From Rugosimonospora acidiphila (GTDB taxonomy: Bacteria; Actinomycetota; Actinomycetes; Mycobacteriales; Micromonosporaceae): 64,000 nucleotides of DNA. The first letter of the stretch is position 1. Every line of letters begins with the position of its first letter. Under the pieces are notes generated by a model that was not told the DNA's origin, ran no database searches, and saw nothing but the letters and a program-made list of their open reading frames with translations. Location: NCBI RefSeq assembly GCF_039543385.1, contig NZ_BAABJQ010000018.1, positions 62,001-126,000 of the forward strand. Reading direction: 5' to 3'. Made by a program: the position numbers and the translations under genes. This document shows positions 56,695 through 64,000 of this stretch, piece by piece.

Positions 56695-57357
56695 TCAGGT
56701 CAGCAGCCCGAAGTCGGTGAGGAAACAGGCCACCTCGCCCTCGGCGGTGTAGCCGACCCAGGTGGCGTAGCGGCCGTCACCGTTGCCGGAGCGGAACAGC
56801 ACCAGGTTGTTGCCGGTCGCCTCGTCCGTGTACGTCACGTACGGCTCGTCGCTGCCGAACGAGGCATCGACGAGAAGATCCTCGCGTGCCTCCTCGTTGC
56901 GACCGAGCACGTCGAACACTTCCGGGGAGCCGAACGCGCCGATGCCGCCGTCGACCGGGTACGCGTAGATGTGGCCCTCGGCCAGGTCCGCCTCGTCCTG
57001 GCCGTCGCACAGCGCGAGGCGCCAGGCGTTGACCGGCTCGGCTCGCACGACCACCCGGGCGGCGGCCACCGCGTCGTAGGCGGTGTTGCCCTGCGGGTTG
57101 CCGGGGTCGGTGTAGTCGGCCATCACCAGCTCGACCGGGTAGTCGCCGGGCGGCACCGCGTGCGTGAAAGCGCAGCGCTGCGCCCCGTCGGGGAAGTTAC
57201 CCGGCGGCTCGGCGGCCACCAGCCGGCCGGTCGGTAGCCGCAGCCGGTCGCCTCGCAGGATGCGTACGGTCGCCACGCAGCCGGACCGGAAGCCGCTGGC
57301 GTCGTGCTCGCGGCCATCGGCGAGAAGTCGGTTGAAGTCGGGCGGCTGCGGGCTCAT
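56695..57357 (-). CDS. DUF4241 domain protein
   Basis: A 220-residue protein with the DUF4241 pattern: LRLPTGRLVAAEPP, AVPPGDYPVELVMADY, VNAWRLALCDGQD, AYPVDGGIGAFGSPEVFDVL and a C-terminal NLVLFRSGNGDGRYATWVGYTAEG. No signal peptide. The family is found beside toxin-immunity and hypothetical genes in several bacteria, but no function is fixed. It lies 38 bases upstream of the lipoprotein on the same strand, so they may be co-transcribed. Confidence 0.8.
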   Translation of the reverse strand: MSPQPPDFNRLLADGREHDASGFRSGCVATVRILRGDRLRLPTGRLVAAEPPGNFPDGAQRCAFTHAVPPGDYPVELVMADYTDPGNPQGNTAYDAVAAARVVVRAEPVNAWRLALCDGQDEADLAEGHIYAYPVDGGIGAFGSPEVFDVLGRNEEAREDLLVDASFGSDEPYVTYTDEATGNNLVLFRSGNGDGRYATWVGYTAEGEVACFLTDFGLLT

Positions 57358-57451
57358 GCGGTCTCCTGACGAAGCGGGGTGCGCGGCGGCACCCGACCTC
57401 CGGTCACGGTACCGCCGGACGTGAAACGCCCGCGCCGACCGCCGGACATGC

Positions 57452-57483
57452 GCCGGGCCCGGGGTGGGATCCCCGGGCCCGGC
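57452..57483. terminator. Strong hairpin after the S53 protease gene
   Basis: A perfect 13-bp stem (gccgggcccgggg / ccccgggcccggc) with a 6-base loop lies 31 bases after the protease stop codon and upstream of the DUF4241 gene on the same strand, separating the two units. Confidence 0.75.
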
Positions 57484-57514
57484 CCGTGTGGTGGTTCAGT
57501 TCACCATCGGCGGG

Positions 57515-59437
57515 TCAGCTGACGGTCAGCGCCGTGTCGTCGAGGAGGAACGACGTCTGCAACGAGATGTCCTCGGAGCCGCTGAACGTGAGGGTGACCG
57601 TCTGGCCGGCGAAGCTGGACACGTTGAATGACCGCTGGGTGTACCCGCTCGCCGCGTTCAGGTTCGAGTAGGTCGCCAGCGTGGTCGAGCCGAGCCGCAC
57701 GCTCAGCGTGTCGAACGCCGTCGTCCTGGTCGTCTCGGAGGTGTCGATGTGCAGGTAAAAGCTGAGCGTGTAGCCGTTGCAGCCGGCCGGGATGCTGACC
57801 GACTGGCTCACCGTGTCGGTGTGCGTGGTGCCGTAGCCGTCCATCCACGCCTTCCAGGAGCCGGAGTGCGCCGGCTCGGGGGACGAGTTGTCGATCACGC
57901 CGGCCGACGCCGACCACGGCGACGCGCTACCGGTCTCGAAGCCGGGGTTGCCGAGCTTCTGGCCGGCGCCGGTGCAGCCACCGCCACCACCGGTCGGGTT
58001 GATGGTCCAGGTGAACGAGGCGCTGCCGCTCTGGCCGCCGCTGGTCGCGGTCACCGTCACCGAGTAGGTCCCCGCCGCCGTGGGGGTGCCGCTGATGACG
58101 CCGGTGCCGGAGTTCAGCGACAGCCCGGACGGCAGGCCGGACGCGGACCAGGTGTACGAGCCGGTGCCGCCGGACGCGGACAGGGTCAGGCTGGTGGAGG
58201 TGCCGACCGTACCGGTGCGGCTACCCGGGTTGGTGACGGTGACGCCACCCGTACCGCCGCCGCCACCGGCGGTGAAGGCCGCCGTGCCGTTGGGGGTACC
58301 GAGGCCGGTCGGGCCATCCCAGCCGGTGCCCGCGGTGCACATCGGCGAGCCGCAGGAGCCGTTGCTGCCGCTGGTCACGTCGAACAGGTTGCCGGGGTGC
58401 GCGTACGGGTAGGAGGCCGGGGTGTCCGAGGCACCCGGGGTGCCGGCCAGCGCGTACACGGCCGCGATCTGCGGGGCGGACGCGCTGGTGCCGCCGTAGA
58501 CCTCCCAGCCGCTGCCGCCGTAGGTCTGGTACACCGCGAGGCCGGTGTTCGGGTCGGCTACGGCGGACACGTCCGCCTCGGCGCGCCGCGAGCAGCCGGT
58601 GGTGACGGTCTGGAAGGTGGGCTTGGTCTCGAGGGCGGAGCAGCCGGAGCCCGCGCCGTTCCACGCCGTCTCGGTCCAGCCGCGGGAGTTCGACGCGGTA
58701 CGCAGCGAGGTGCCGCCGACCGCCACGACGTAGCGCGAGGTGGCCGGGTATTCGGCGCCGTTGCCGTCGTCACCGGAGCTCACCGTGATGGCCACGCCGG
58801 GGTGGTTGAAGTGCGCGTCGTCAGAGGTCTCGCCGGAGTACTCGTCGCCACCCCAACTGTTGGACACGTACTTGGCGTGCCCCGCCGCGTAGTCCTCGGC
58901 CGCGTACAGGTTGGCGTCGGAGGGTGAGTTGGCCTCGACCAGCAGGATGTGGCAGGTCGGGCAGATAGCCGACACCATGTCCAGGTCCAGCGAGATCTCG
59001 CCCGCCCAGTCGGTGTTCCCGGCCGGCAGCGGGGAGGTCGCGCCGTTCTGATTCACCTTGGTGAAGCACCCGCTGCCACAGGCCGGCAGGCCGAACTGCG
59101 AGCGGTACGCGGCCAGGTCGGACGCGGCGTTCGGGTCGTCGTAGGCGTCGACGATGGCGACCGTGGCGGTGGTCGTGCCGGCGGGCAGCGCGTAGGCGCT
59201 CTTCAGCTGGGACGGCCCGTAACCGGCGGGCGTCGCGTTCGGCGCGAGGCTCTGGGCGCTGTGGATGTCGGTACGCCGCAGGGCGAAACAGGACATCTCA
59301 CCGCGCTTGGCGGTGGCGCAGCTGTGCGTGTAGTTGGTCGCGGTGGTCGCGGCCGACGCGGGCGCCGCGGCCAGCATGCCGGCGGTGAGCACCACCGCCG
59401 CGCCGATCGCGACGAGCACCGGGGGTCTTACCCGCAT
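57515..59437 (-). CDS. Secreted S53-type (sedolisin-like) serine protease without prodomain
   Basis: A 640-residue secreted protein. Signal peptide (VLVAIGAAVVLTAGMLAAAPASA) is followed after ~35 residues by the catalytic core start GYGPSQLKSAYALPAG. Catalytic Glu/Asp are in WAGEISLDLDMV, the oxyanion Asp in VSSGDDGNG and the Ser in GGTSASAPQ, the S53 set. The ~180-residue activation prodomain usual for S53 enzymes is missing. C-terminally there are a putative Ig domain (TGTVGTSTSLTLSASGGTGSYTW) and a ~150-residue jelly-roll/CBM-like domain starting NPGFETGSASPWSASAG. ATG chosen with GGAGGAG 3 bases upstream. Divergent from the HTH-ATPase gene; a strong terminator follows. Confidence 0.87.
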   Translation of the reverse strand: MRVRPPVLVAIGAAVVLTAGMLAAAPASAATTATNYTHSCATAKRGEMSCFALRRTDIHSAQSLAPNATPAGYGPSQLKSAYALPAGTTTATVAIVDAYDDPNAASDLAAYRSQFGLPACGSGCFTKVNQNGATSPLPAGNTDWAGEISLDLDMVSAICPTCHILLVEANSPSDANLYAAEDYAAGHAKYVSNSWGGDEYSGETSDDAHFNHPGVAITVSSGDDGNGAEYPATSRYVVAVGGTSLRTASNSRGWTETAWNGAGSGCSALETKPTFQTVTTGCSRRAEADVSAVADPNTGLAVYQTYGGSGWEVYGGTSASAPQIAAVYALAGTPGASDTPASYPYAHPGNLFDVTSGSNGSCGSPMCTAGTGWDGPTGLGTPNGTAAFTAGGGGGTGGVTVTNPGSRTGTVGTSTSLTLSASGGTGSYTWSASGLPSGLSLNSGTGVISGTPTAAGTYSVTVTATSGGQSGSASFTWTINPTGGGGGCTGAGQKLGNPGFETGSASPWSASAGVIDNSSPEPAHSGSWKAWMDGYGTTHTDTVSQSVSIPAGCNGYTLSFYLHIDTSETTRTTAFDTLSVRLGSTTLATYSNLNAASGYTQRSFNVSSFAGQTVTLTFSGSEDISLQTSFLLDDTALTVS

Positions 59438-59760
59438 GTTCTCCTCCAAAGCAGGGGGTTACCTGGGTGGCGTGAAGTCCGGACCGGCGTCTGGCCGGAC
59501 TCCACACTCCATTGATGGGCTTGACTTCGGGAAAGCCACGCACAACCCACACAGCCGGCTCAAATGTTTGCGAACAGGAGCTGATGTCACGTGTGACAAA
59601 TTGATGCGAATATGTCAAACTGCTGCCACAACGCGGCAGCTGAGAGCCACGTGCTGCCTGCGGAGAGTGGGCGTGAACTCGCCGGCTGGAGCCGCTCGTG
59701 GCGCTGAATGCGACGCCGGAAACACCCGCCCGCGGGTCACTGTCGACCGTGGGAGGCGCA

Positions 59761-61323
59761 ATGCCGGGGCAGGAGTGGCAGGATTCCTTCGGCACTCTCC
59801 TCGCCCGGCTGCGCAAAGCCGCCCGGCTGACCCAGGAGCAGCTTGCCGACCGGGCGGAGCTGTCGGTGCGGGCGATCAGCAGCCTGGAGTGCGGCAGCCG
59901 CCACCCCCGGCGGCTCACCCTCGACCGGCTCGCCGAGGCGCTGGGGCTGACCGGCGCGCAACGTGCCCTCCTGGAGGACGCCGCCAGGTACGGGCGTCGG
60001 CGCGCGGTGCCGGTCGGCACCCTGCTGCCGATCGCCGGTCCGGCCGGCCCGCTGATCGGCCGGCGCGCGGAACTGGCCGAGTTGCACGCGCACCTGACCG
60101 GCGACGGTCCCGCCGCGCTCGGGTACGACGGCGAGGCTGGCATCGGCAAGTCACGGCTGCTGGCAGAGGCGGTGGCGATCGGTACCCGGGTCGGCATGCC
60201 GGTACTGGTCGGGGTCACCCGGCGGGACAGCGGCAGGTACTCGCCACTCGCCGACGCGCTGGCCGACCACGTCCGGCGTACCCCGCCCAGCGTGCTCGCG
60301 GCGCAGTTGCGCGGCTGCGCCGGCCTGGAGTTGCTGCTGCCGGAGCTGGCGGACCGGATCCGCCAGGGTGGCGGCGCGGGTCCGGACGCGCGGTCGGGTT
60401 CGGGGGCCCGGTCGGGTTCGGGCACGTGGTCGAGTTCGGGCACGCGGTCGGGTTCGGGCCGTGAGCCGGGCCAGCAGGCGCGGCGGCTCATGTTCGAGGC
60501 CGTCGGCCGGTTCCTGGACAACATCGCCGGTAGCGGACGCCTGCTGCTCGTACTCGACGACCTGCACTGGGCGGGCCGCGACACCGCCGAGCTGCTCGCC
60601 TTCCTGGTGCGCCGGTCGTGGACGTACCTGCGTCTGGTCGCCGCGTGCCGAGCCGGCGACGTGGCGCCGAACGCGCCGCTCGGGCTGCACGCCGCCGATC
60701 TGGCCCGGCTGCACCTGGTACGTGGGCGCCGGCTGGCCCCGCTGGCCACGCCGGAGGCCGACGCGCTGATCACCGCCACGGCCGGCGAGGTCGCGCTGCC
60801 CGAGGCCACCCGCTCCCGGATCGTGCGGCTGTCCGGCGGGCTGCCGCTGTTCCTGGTCGAGCTGACCCGGGCGGCCCGGGACGCATCGGCGGCGGGGCCC
60901 GACGCCGACGGTCGGTCCCCCACCGGCAGGGTCGCTGCCGGCAGGGTCGGCGGCGGTAGGGTCGGCGGCGCGATCGTTCCGTGGCATCTGCGCCTGGCCG
61001 TGGTGCACCAGCTGACCGCGCTGCCCGAGCCAGTGGTCCTGCTGCTGCGCCGGATGGCGGTGGCCGGTCCGACGGTGACGGTCGCGCAGCTGGTGGCCGA
61101 CGAGCGCGAAGCGGAGTCGGTGCTCGACTGGCTGGAAATGGCGCGGCGCTACCGGATCCTCGACGAAAGCCGGTGCGGGTTCAGGTTCCGGTACCCGCTG
61201 GTGCGCGAGGTGCTGGCCACCGGGGCCGGGCCCAACCGGCGCCGGCTGTGGCGCTCCGGTGGCGCCGGCGCCCACGCCCCGGCCCCACCGGCCGACGCGC
61301 GGCACGCGCCGGTCTATCTTTGA
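59761..61323 (+). CDS. XRE-HTH/AAA ATPase regulator, C-terminus apparently truncated
   Basis: A 520-residue protein. An XRE helix-turn-helix (LLARLRKAARLTQEQLADRAELSVRAISSLE, shortened) occupies the first ~75 residues, then an AAA/STAND ATPase begins LIGRRAELAELHAHL with Walker A DGEAGIGKSRLL and Walker B LLLVLDDLHWAG. An 18-bp repeat encodes a SGSGTRSGSG insert near residue 210. Relatives continue for several hundred residues of TPR/helical repeats after the LVREVL segment; here the frame stops ~35 residues later in low-complexity sequence. The ATG has GGGAGG 4 bases upstream; a GTG 63 bases earlier is less likely. Target unknown. Confidence 0.8.
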   Translation: MPGQEWQDSFGTLLARLRKAARLTQEQLADRAELSVRAISSLECGSRHPRRLTLDRLAEALGLTGAQRALLEDAARYGRRRAVPVGTLLPIAGPAGPLIGRRAELAELHAHLTGDGPAALGYDGEAGIGKSRLLAEAVAIGTRVGMPVLVGVTRRDSGRYSPLADALADHVRRTPPSVLAAQLRGCAGLELLLPELADRIRQGGGAGPDARSGSGARSGSGTWSSSGTRSGSGREPGQQARRLMFEAVGRFLDNIAGSGRLLLVLDDLHWAGRDTAELLAFLVRRSWTYLRLVAACRAGDVAPNAPLGLHAADLARLHLVRGRRLAPLATPEADALITATAGEVALPEATRSRIVRLSGGLPLFLVELTRAARDASAAGPDADGRSPTGRVAAGRVGGGRVGGAIVPWHLRLAVVHQLTALPEPVVLLLRRMAVAGPTVTVAQLVADEREAESVLDWLEMARRYRILDESRCGFRFRYPLVREVLATGAGPNRRRLWRSGGAGAHAPAPPADARHAPVYL

Positions 61324-61328
61324 GGCAC

Positions 61329-61805
61329 ATGGCTTCGCGCATCGATTTCTTCGACGATCCGGCCGCGCCCACCGCGAACAGCGTGGTCCCCTCGGTCAAC
61401 GTCGTCGTGGCGAACGGGTCCGGTGAGATTCTGCTGATCCGCCGCACGGACAACGACAATTGGGCGTTGCCCGGCGGCGCGATGGATCTGGGGGAGTCGC
61501 TTCCGGCGGCGGCCGTGCGGGAGACCCTGGAGGAGACCGGCATCGACGTCGAGGTGACCGGGCTGGTCGGCATCTACACCGATCCCCGGCACGTCATCCT
61601 CTATACCAGCGACGGCGAGGCCCGGCAGGAGTTCTCGGTGGTCTTCACGGCCCGACCGCTGGGCGGGGTCCCGACGCCGAGCGCGGAGTCGCGCGAGGTG
61701 CACTGGGTGTCGCCGGAGCGCATCGGCGAGCTTGCCATGCACCGGTCGATGCGGATGCGGATCAACCACTACCTGACCGGCGGCGGAACGCCCCACCTCG
61801 GGTAG
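61329..61805 (+). CDS. Nudix hydrolase
   Basis: A 158-residue Nudix enzyme with a complete box GGAMDLGESLPAAAVRETLEETGI (in two overlapping parts: GX5EX7 and REXXEEXG) following NVVVANGSGEILLIRRTDN. It cleaves a nucleoside diphosphate linked to X; the substrate is unknown. ATG start with GAGG just upstream, 5 bases after the stop of the HTH-ATPase gene, so they are probably co-transcribed. Confidence 0.9.
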   Translation: MASRIDFFDDPAAPTANSVVPSVNVVVANGSGEILLIRRTDNDNWALPGGAMDLGESLPAAAVRETLEETGIDVEVTGLVGIYTDPRHVILYTSDGEARQEFSVVFTARPLGGVPTPSAESREVHWVSPERIGELAMHRSMRMRINHYLTGGGTPHLG

Positions 61806-62033
61806 GGCGGCCGGCATGATCGGCGGCCACGTGGGTAAGCCGGCGCGGTGGCGATAGTGGTGGTGGCGCTGGGCGCGCTGGTGCGATGGGTGTGGCAGCG
61901 GCTGGCACAGCACCGTGGGCAAGGCTCGCGACGCTCGATGACGGATTGACGGTGAAGCCGGCGTCCGCCGACGAAGCGCTGCCGGCGCCCCGCTGCCGAC
62001 CGGCGACGGCGGCCGACCCTCAAAATCTCTGAC

Positions 62034-62102
62034 CGATCGGCCGATCCGGGGGTCTTGTCCCGCGGGTGCCCGGCCATGCAAGATCCTCCCTACCGTTCCG
62101 GT
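62034..62102 (+). promoter_or_regulatory. Duplicated promoter-like segment, copy 1
   Basis: A 69-base segment repeats at 62340-62408 without gaps (about 50 of 69 identical by eye). Conserved parts are the palindrome-containing cgatcggccgat, tcttgtcc, ggccatg-aagat and ttccggt. The layout suggests an operator plus -35 and -10 regions. This copy has no gene immediately downstream. Confidence 0.5.
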
Positions 62103-62129
62103 GTCAGCATTGATTCACACACCCCGCGC

Positions 62130-62282
62130 GTCGGCCCGAGTCGTACCTGGCTCGGGCCGACGTGCGTCTGGCGCCCGGGAGGGGTGTGGTCGGCCCGAGT
62201 CGTACCTGGCTCGGGCCGACGTGCGTCTGGCGCCCGGGAGGGGTGTGGTCGGCCCGAGCCGCACCTGGCTCGGGCCGAGGCG
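62130..62282. repeat. 59-bp tandem repeats each with an 11-bp hairpin
   Basis: Units start at 62130, 62189 and 62248 (third copy partial and diverged). Each contains gtcggcccgag-N10-ctcgggccgac, a perfect 11-bp stem (10 bp in copy 3). The loop tcgtacctgg is the same in the first two copies. No protein is plausible across the array. It lies between the two promoter-like segments in a ~620-base gene-free region. Confidence 0.85.
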
Positions 62283-62339
62283 CGTCCGGGCGTACGGCAG
62301 GTCCGGCGCGCGGAGGTTCACGCCTCATGAACACCTACC

Positions 62340-62408
62340 CGATCGGCCGATGTCCGGGTCTTGTCCACTGATCATCGGGCCATGGAAGATTCTCGAGACC
62401 ATTCCGGT
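62340..62408 (+). promoter_or_regulatory. Duplicated promoter-like segment, copy 2, before the beta-helix gene
   Basis: Second copy of the segment at 62034-62102, ending 23 bases before the beta-helix protein start codon. It therefore is placed to be that gene's promoter and operator. The shared atcggccgat is a perfect palindrome. Confidence 0.5.
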
Positions 62409-62431
62409 CGGCAGCTTTCATGGGGGTGAAG

Positions 62432-64000
62432 ATGCGACGGACAGGCACGGTCTCGTTGGCCGTGTTGATGGTGGCCGCGGCGTACGGGCTGGCGGTGCCG
62501 GGAGCGGCGTCGGCGGCCGACGCGCCGGCGAACCTGTACGTGGACAACCGGCTCGAATCGAACTGCTCGAACGACGGCACGGGCACCCCGGACCGGCCGT
62601 ACTGCACGCTGGCCGAGGCCGCCGCCGCGGTACAGCCGGGGCAGACCGTGCTCATCGCCGGCTCGGCGTACTTCGAGCCGCTGGACATCACGAAGTCGGG
62701 TACTCCCGGCAACCCGATCACCTTCGCGGCGAACCCGGCCGTGACTGGATCGGACGTCATGCTGATGGGTGACGGCGCCGGGATCACGGTGACCGGTCAG
62801 CACGACGTGACGCTCTCGTCGATCGGCGTGTACGGCGACGGGACCACCGGCATCGCCATCTCGAACTCGTCGCACATCACGCTGAAGTCGGTCATTCAGG
62901 AGACCGACAACGTCGACGCGGCCGGGGTCCGGCTCGCCGGCGTATCGGACTCGACCCTGACCGGCGTGCGGGTCCAGGACAACGAGAACGGCGGCATCTC
63001 ACTCGACCACGCCACGACCGGGGTGACCATCTCGTCGAGCCAGATCCTGGGCAACGGTCGCCGGGGCGCCCAGCCCGCCCCCGGGGTGGAGATCTCCGGC
63101 ACCGGCGACCAACTGCTCGACAGCAGCGTCGAGACCAACGGCCTCGGCGTGCTCATCGACGGCGGCGCCAGCGGCACGGTGGTCGCGAACAACGTCGTGT
63201 ACGAGAGCATCGCCGCCGGCATCGACAACGTGGACACCGGCGGCACGGCCATCACCAGCAACACCGTCGAGGAGAACTGCACCGGCATCCTGGTGCGCGG
63301 CACCTCGGCGGGCGTGTCGGTCGAGAACAACATCTCCACGGAGAACGTGACCTCACCCATCAAATGCACGACGGCCCCCGCCGACGAGGTCGGCATCGGG
63401 GTCTACGACGACGCCGAATCCTCGACGACGGTCGACTACAACGTCAGCTTCGGCTTCGGTCCGGGCGCGGGCGCGTACGCCTGGGGGGTGCCGGTCGCCT
63501 CCCTGGCCGCATTCCAGGCCGCGTCGGGCCAGGGCGCGCACGACATCAACCGCAATCCGCAGCTGGTCGGGACCACGTTCGTGCCCCTGAACGACAGCAC
63601 GCCCGAGGTTGACTCGGCGGACGCCAGCGCACCGGGAGAACAGGACGCCGACTGGCACGGGTTCCCGGCGGAGGACGACCCGCGGGTCTCGAACACCGGC
63701 CACGGCACGGTGACCTACCGGGACCGGGGCGCGGTGGAGTTGACGGATGGGCCGTCCGCCCTGCTGCGGCTGACGCCGACGGTGCCCACGGCGACGAGCG
63801 GCTGGAAGTTCACCGCCGACGCATCGTCCTCTACGCTCTGGGCGCCGGCCTCGACGTACACGTTCGACTTCGGCGACGGCACGGTGGTCACCCAGACGAC
63901 GCCGGTGGCCACGCACACGTACACGGAGTTGGGTTCGCGCAACGTCACGGTGACGGTCAAGGACGTCACGGGATTGACGTCCACTGCCACCCAGGTGGCC
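62432..64000 (+). CDS. Secreted right-handed beta-helix protein with PKD domain, 3' end outside window
   Basis: At least 523 residues, frame open to the right edge. Signal peptide RRTGTVSLAVLMVAAAYGLA ending ASA before DAPANLYVDN. Residues ~30-330 read as parallel beta-helix (pectate-lyase/NosD-like) coils: repeated short GIxxxNNVxxN-type rungs such as GTVVANNVVYESIAAGIDN and TAITSNTVEENCTGILV. After ~400 a PKD domain starts with YTFDFGDGT and ends THTYTELGSRNVTVTV. Polysaccharide binding or cleavage outside the cell is likely; no catalytic residues are identified. The ATG at 62432 has gggggtg just upstream; an ATG 12 bases earlier is the alternative. Confidence 0.82.
   Translation, partial: MRRTGTVSLAVLMVAAAYGLAVPGAASAADAPANLYVDNRLESNCSNDGTGTPDRPYCTLAEAAAAVQPGQTVLIAGSAYFEPLDITKSGTPGNPITFAANPAVTGSDVMLMGDGAGITVTGQHDVTLSSIGVYGDGTTGIAISNSSHITLKSVIQETDNVDAAGVRLAGVSDSTLTGVRVQDNENGGISLDHATTGVTISSSQILGNGRRGAQPAPGVEISGTGDQLLDSSVETNGLGVLIDGGASGTVVANNVVYESIAAGIDNVDTGGTAITSNTVEENCTGILVRGTSAGVSVENNISTENVTSPIKCTTAPADEVGIGVYDDAESSTTVDYNVSFGFGPGAGAYAWGVPVASLAAFQAASGQGAHDINRNPQLVGTTFVPLNDSTPEVDSADASAPGEQDADWHGFPAEDDPRVSNTGHGTVTYRDRGAVELTDGPSALLRLTPTVPTATSGWKFTADASSSTLWAPASTYTFDFGDGTVVTQTTPVATHTYTELGSRNVTVTVKDVTGLTSTATQVA

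Noticed and set aside
62130..62282. CRISPR array
   Set aside because: Only two and a half copies of 59 bp, with no variable spacers: the whole unit is repeated, and there is no cas gene. The RecB-like nuclease at 38 kb lies far away and is a different family.
62104..62371. Short frames on both strands through the hairpin array
   Set aside because: Their repeated peptides simply reflect the 59-bp DNA repeat; none has a ribosome site or conserved start.

Overview
The window is very GC-rich throughout, uses GTG and even TTG starts freely, and has short intergenic gaps. Gene content is that of a filamentous actinobacterium. Several families here (SigE-type ECF sigma factor, DUF6758, DUF6191, an intein-bearing Rv2578c-like radical SAM protein, scattered ethylmalonyl-CoA pathway genes) fit Micromonosporales best, but that placement is inference from memory. 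Nearly all of it looks like ordinary chromosome. The stretch after the tRNA gene at 55.8 kb is looser, with secreted proteins, repeats and one likely gene remnant.

Layout. 1-15.9 kb: a fumarylacetoacetase cut by the left edge, then a block whose order matches the mycobacterial Rv3206c-Rv3211 region as I recall it: DEAD-box helicase, ferritin-like MiaE_2 protein, DUF3107, TetR, a 937-aa low-complexity protein, an alpha/beta hydrolase, two tandem DUF3152 proteins and moeZ. 15.9-22.9 kb: proB, an alkyltransferase-like protein, a gamma-glutamyltransferase, a stand-alone nuoB, a HAD hydrolase, an EamA transporter and an SDR. 22.9-31.3 kb: CoA-ester lyase, acyl-CoA dehydrogenase and MaoC hydratase, probably ethylmalonyl-CoA pathway enzymes, interleaved with DUF4190 membrane proteins, an intein-split radical SAM protein and a thioredoxin. 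31.4-41.3 kb: an unknown gene behind two hairpins, a TrmH-like methyltransferase, a sigma factor/membrane propeller/PHP chain, MarC, a RecB-like nuclease, an MFS transporter and an MpaB-type oxygenase. 41.3-48.5 kb: a Fur regulator divergent from a DUF2231 membrane protein, a secreted solute-binding/VWA protein, a queA-SDR pair and a two-component system.

48.5-55.9 kb: FmdB zinc ribbon and 5-formyl-THF cyclo-ligase, then a diguanylate cyclase, galU, a moeA/glp homologue, rimJ-like acetyltransferase and a GlpR-like membrane protein. galU, glp, rimJ and glpR form the conserved actinobacterial cluster in which Glp and GlpR act with FtsZ. The galU-glp gap is a degenerate ~38-bp repeat array that reads as four chained mini-ORFs, each joined to the next by a four-base stop/start overlap. 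This is the most unusual feature seen. A tRNA-Ala(CGC) gene follows. 56-64 kb: a lipoprotein, DUF4241, an S53-type protease without a prodomain, a truncated-looking HTH-ATPase, a Nudix hydrolase, a 59-bp hairpin repeat array flanked by duplicated promoter-like segments, and a secreted beta-helix/PKD protein running off the right edge.

Translational coupling is common: sigma factor-propeller-PHP, SDR-queA, kinase-regulator, galU-(mini-ORFs)-glp-rimJ. No IS element, prophage, CRISPR array or rRNA was seen.
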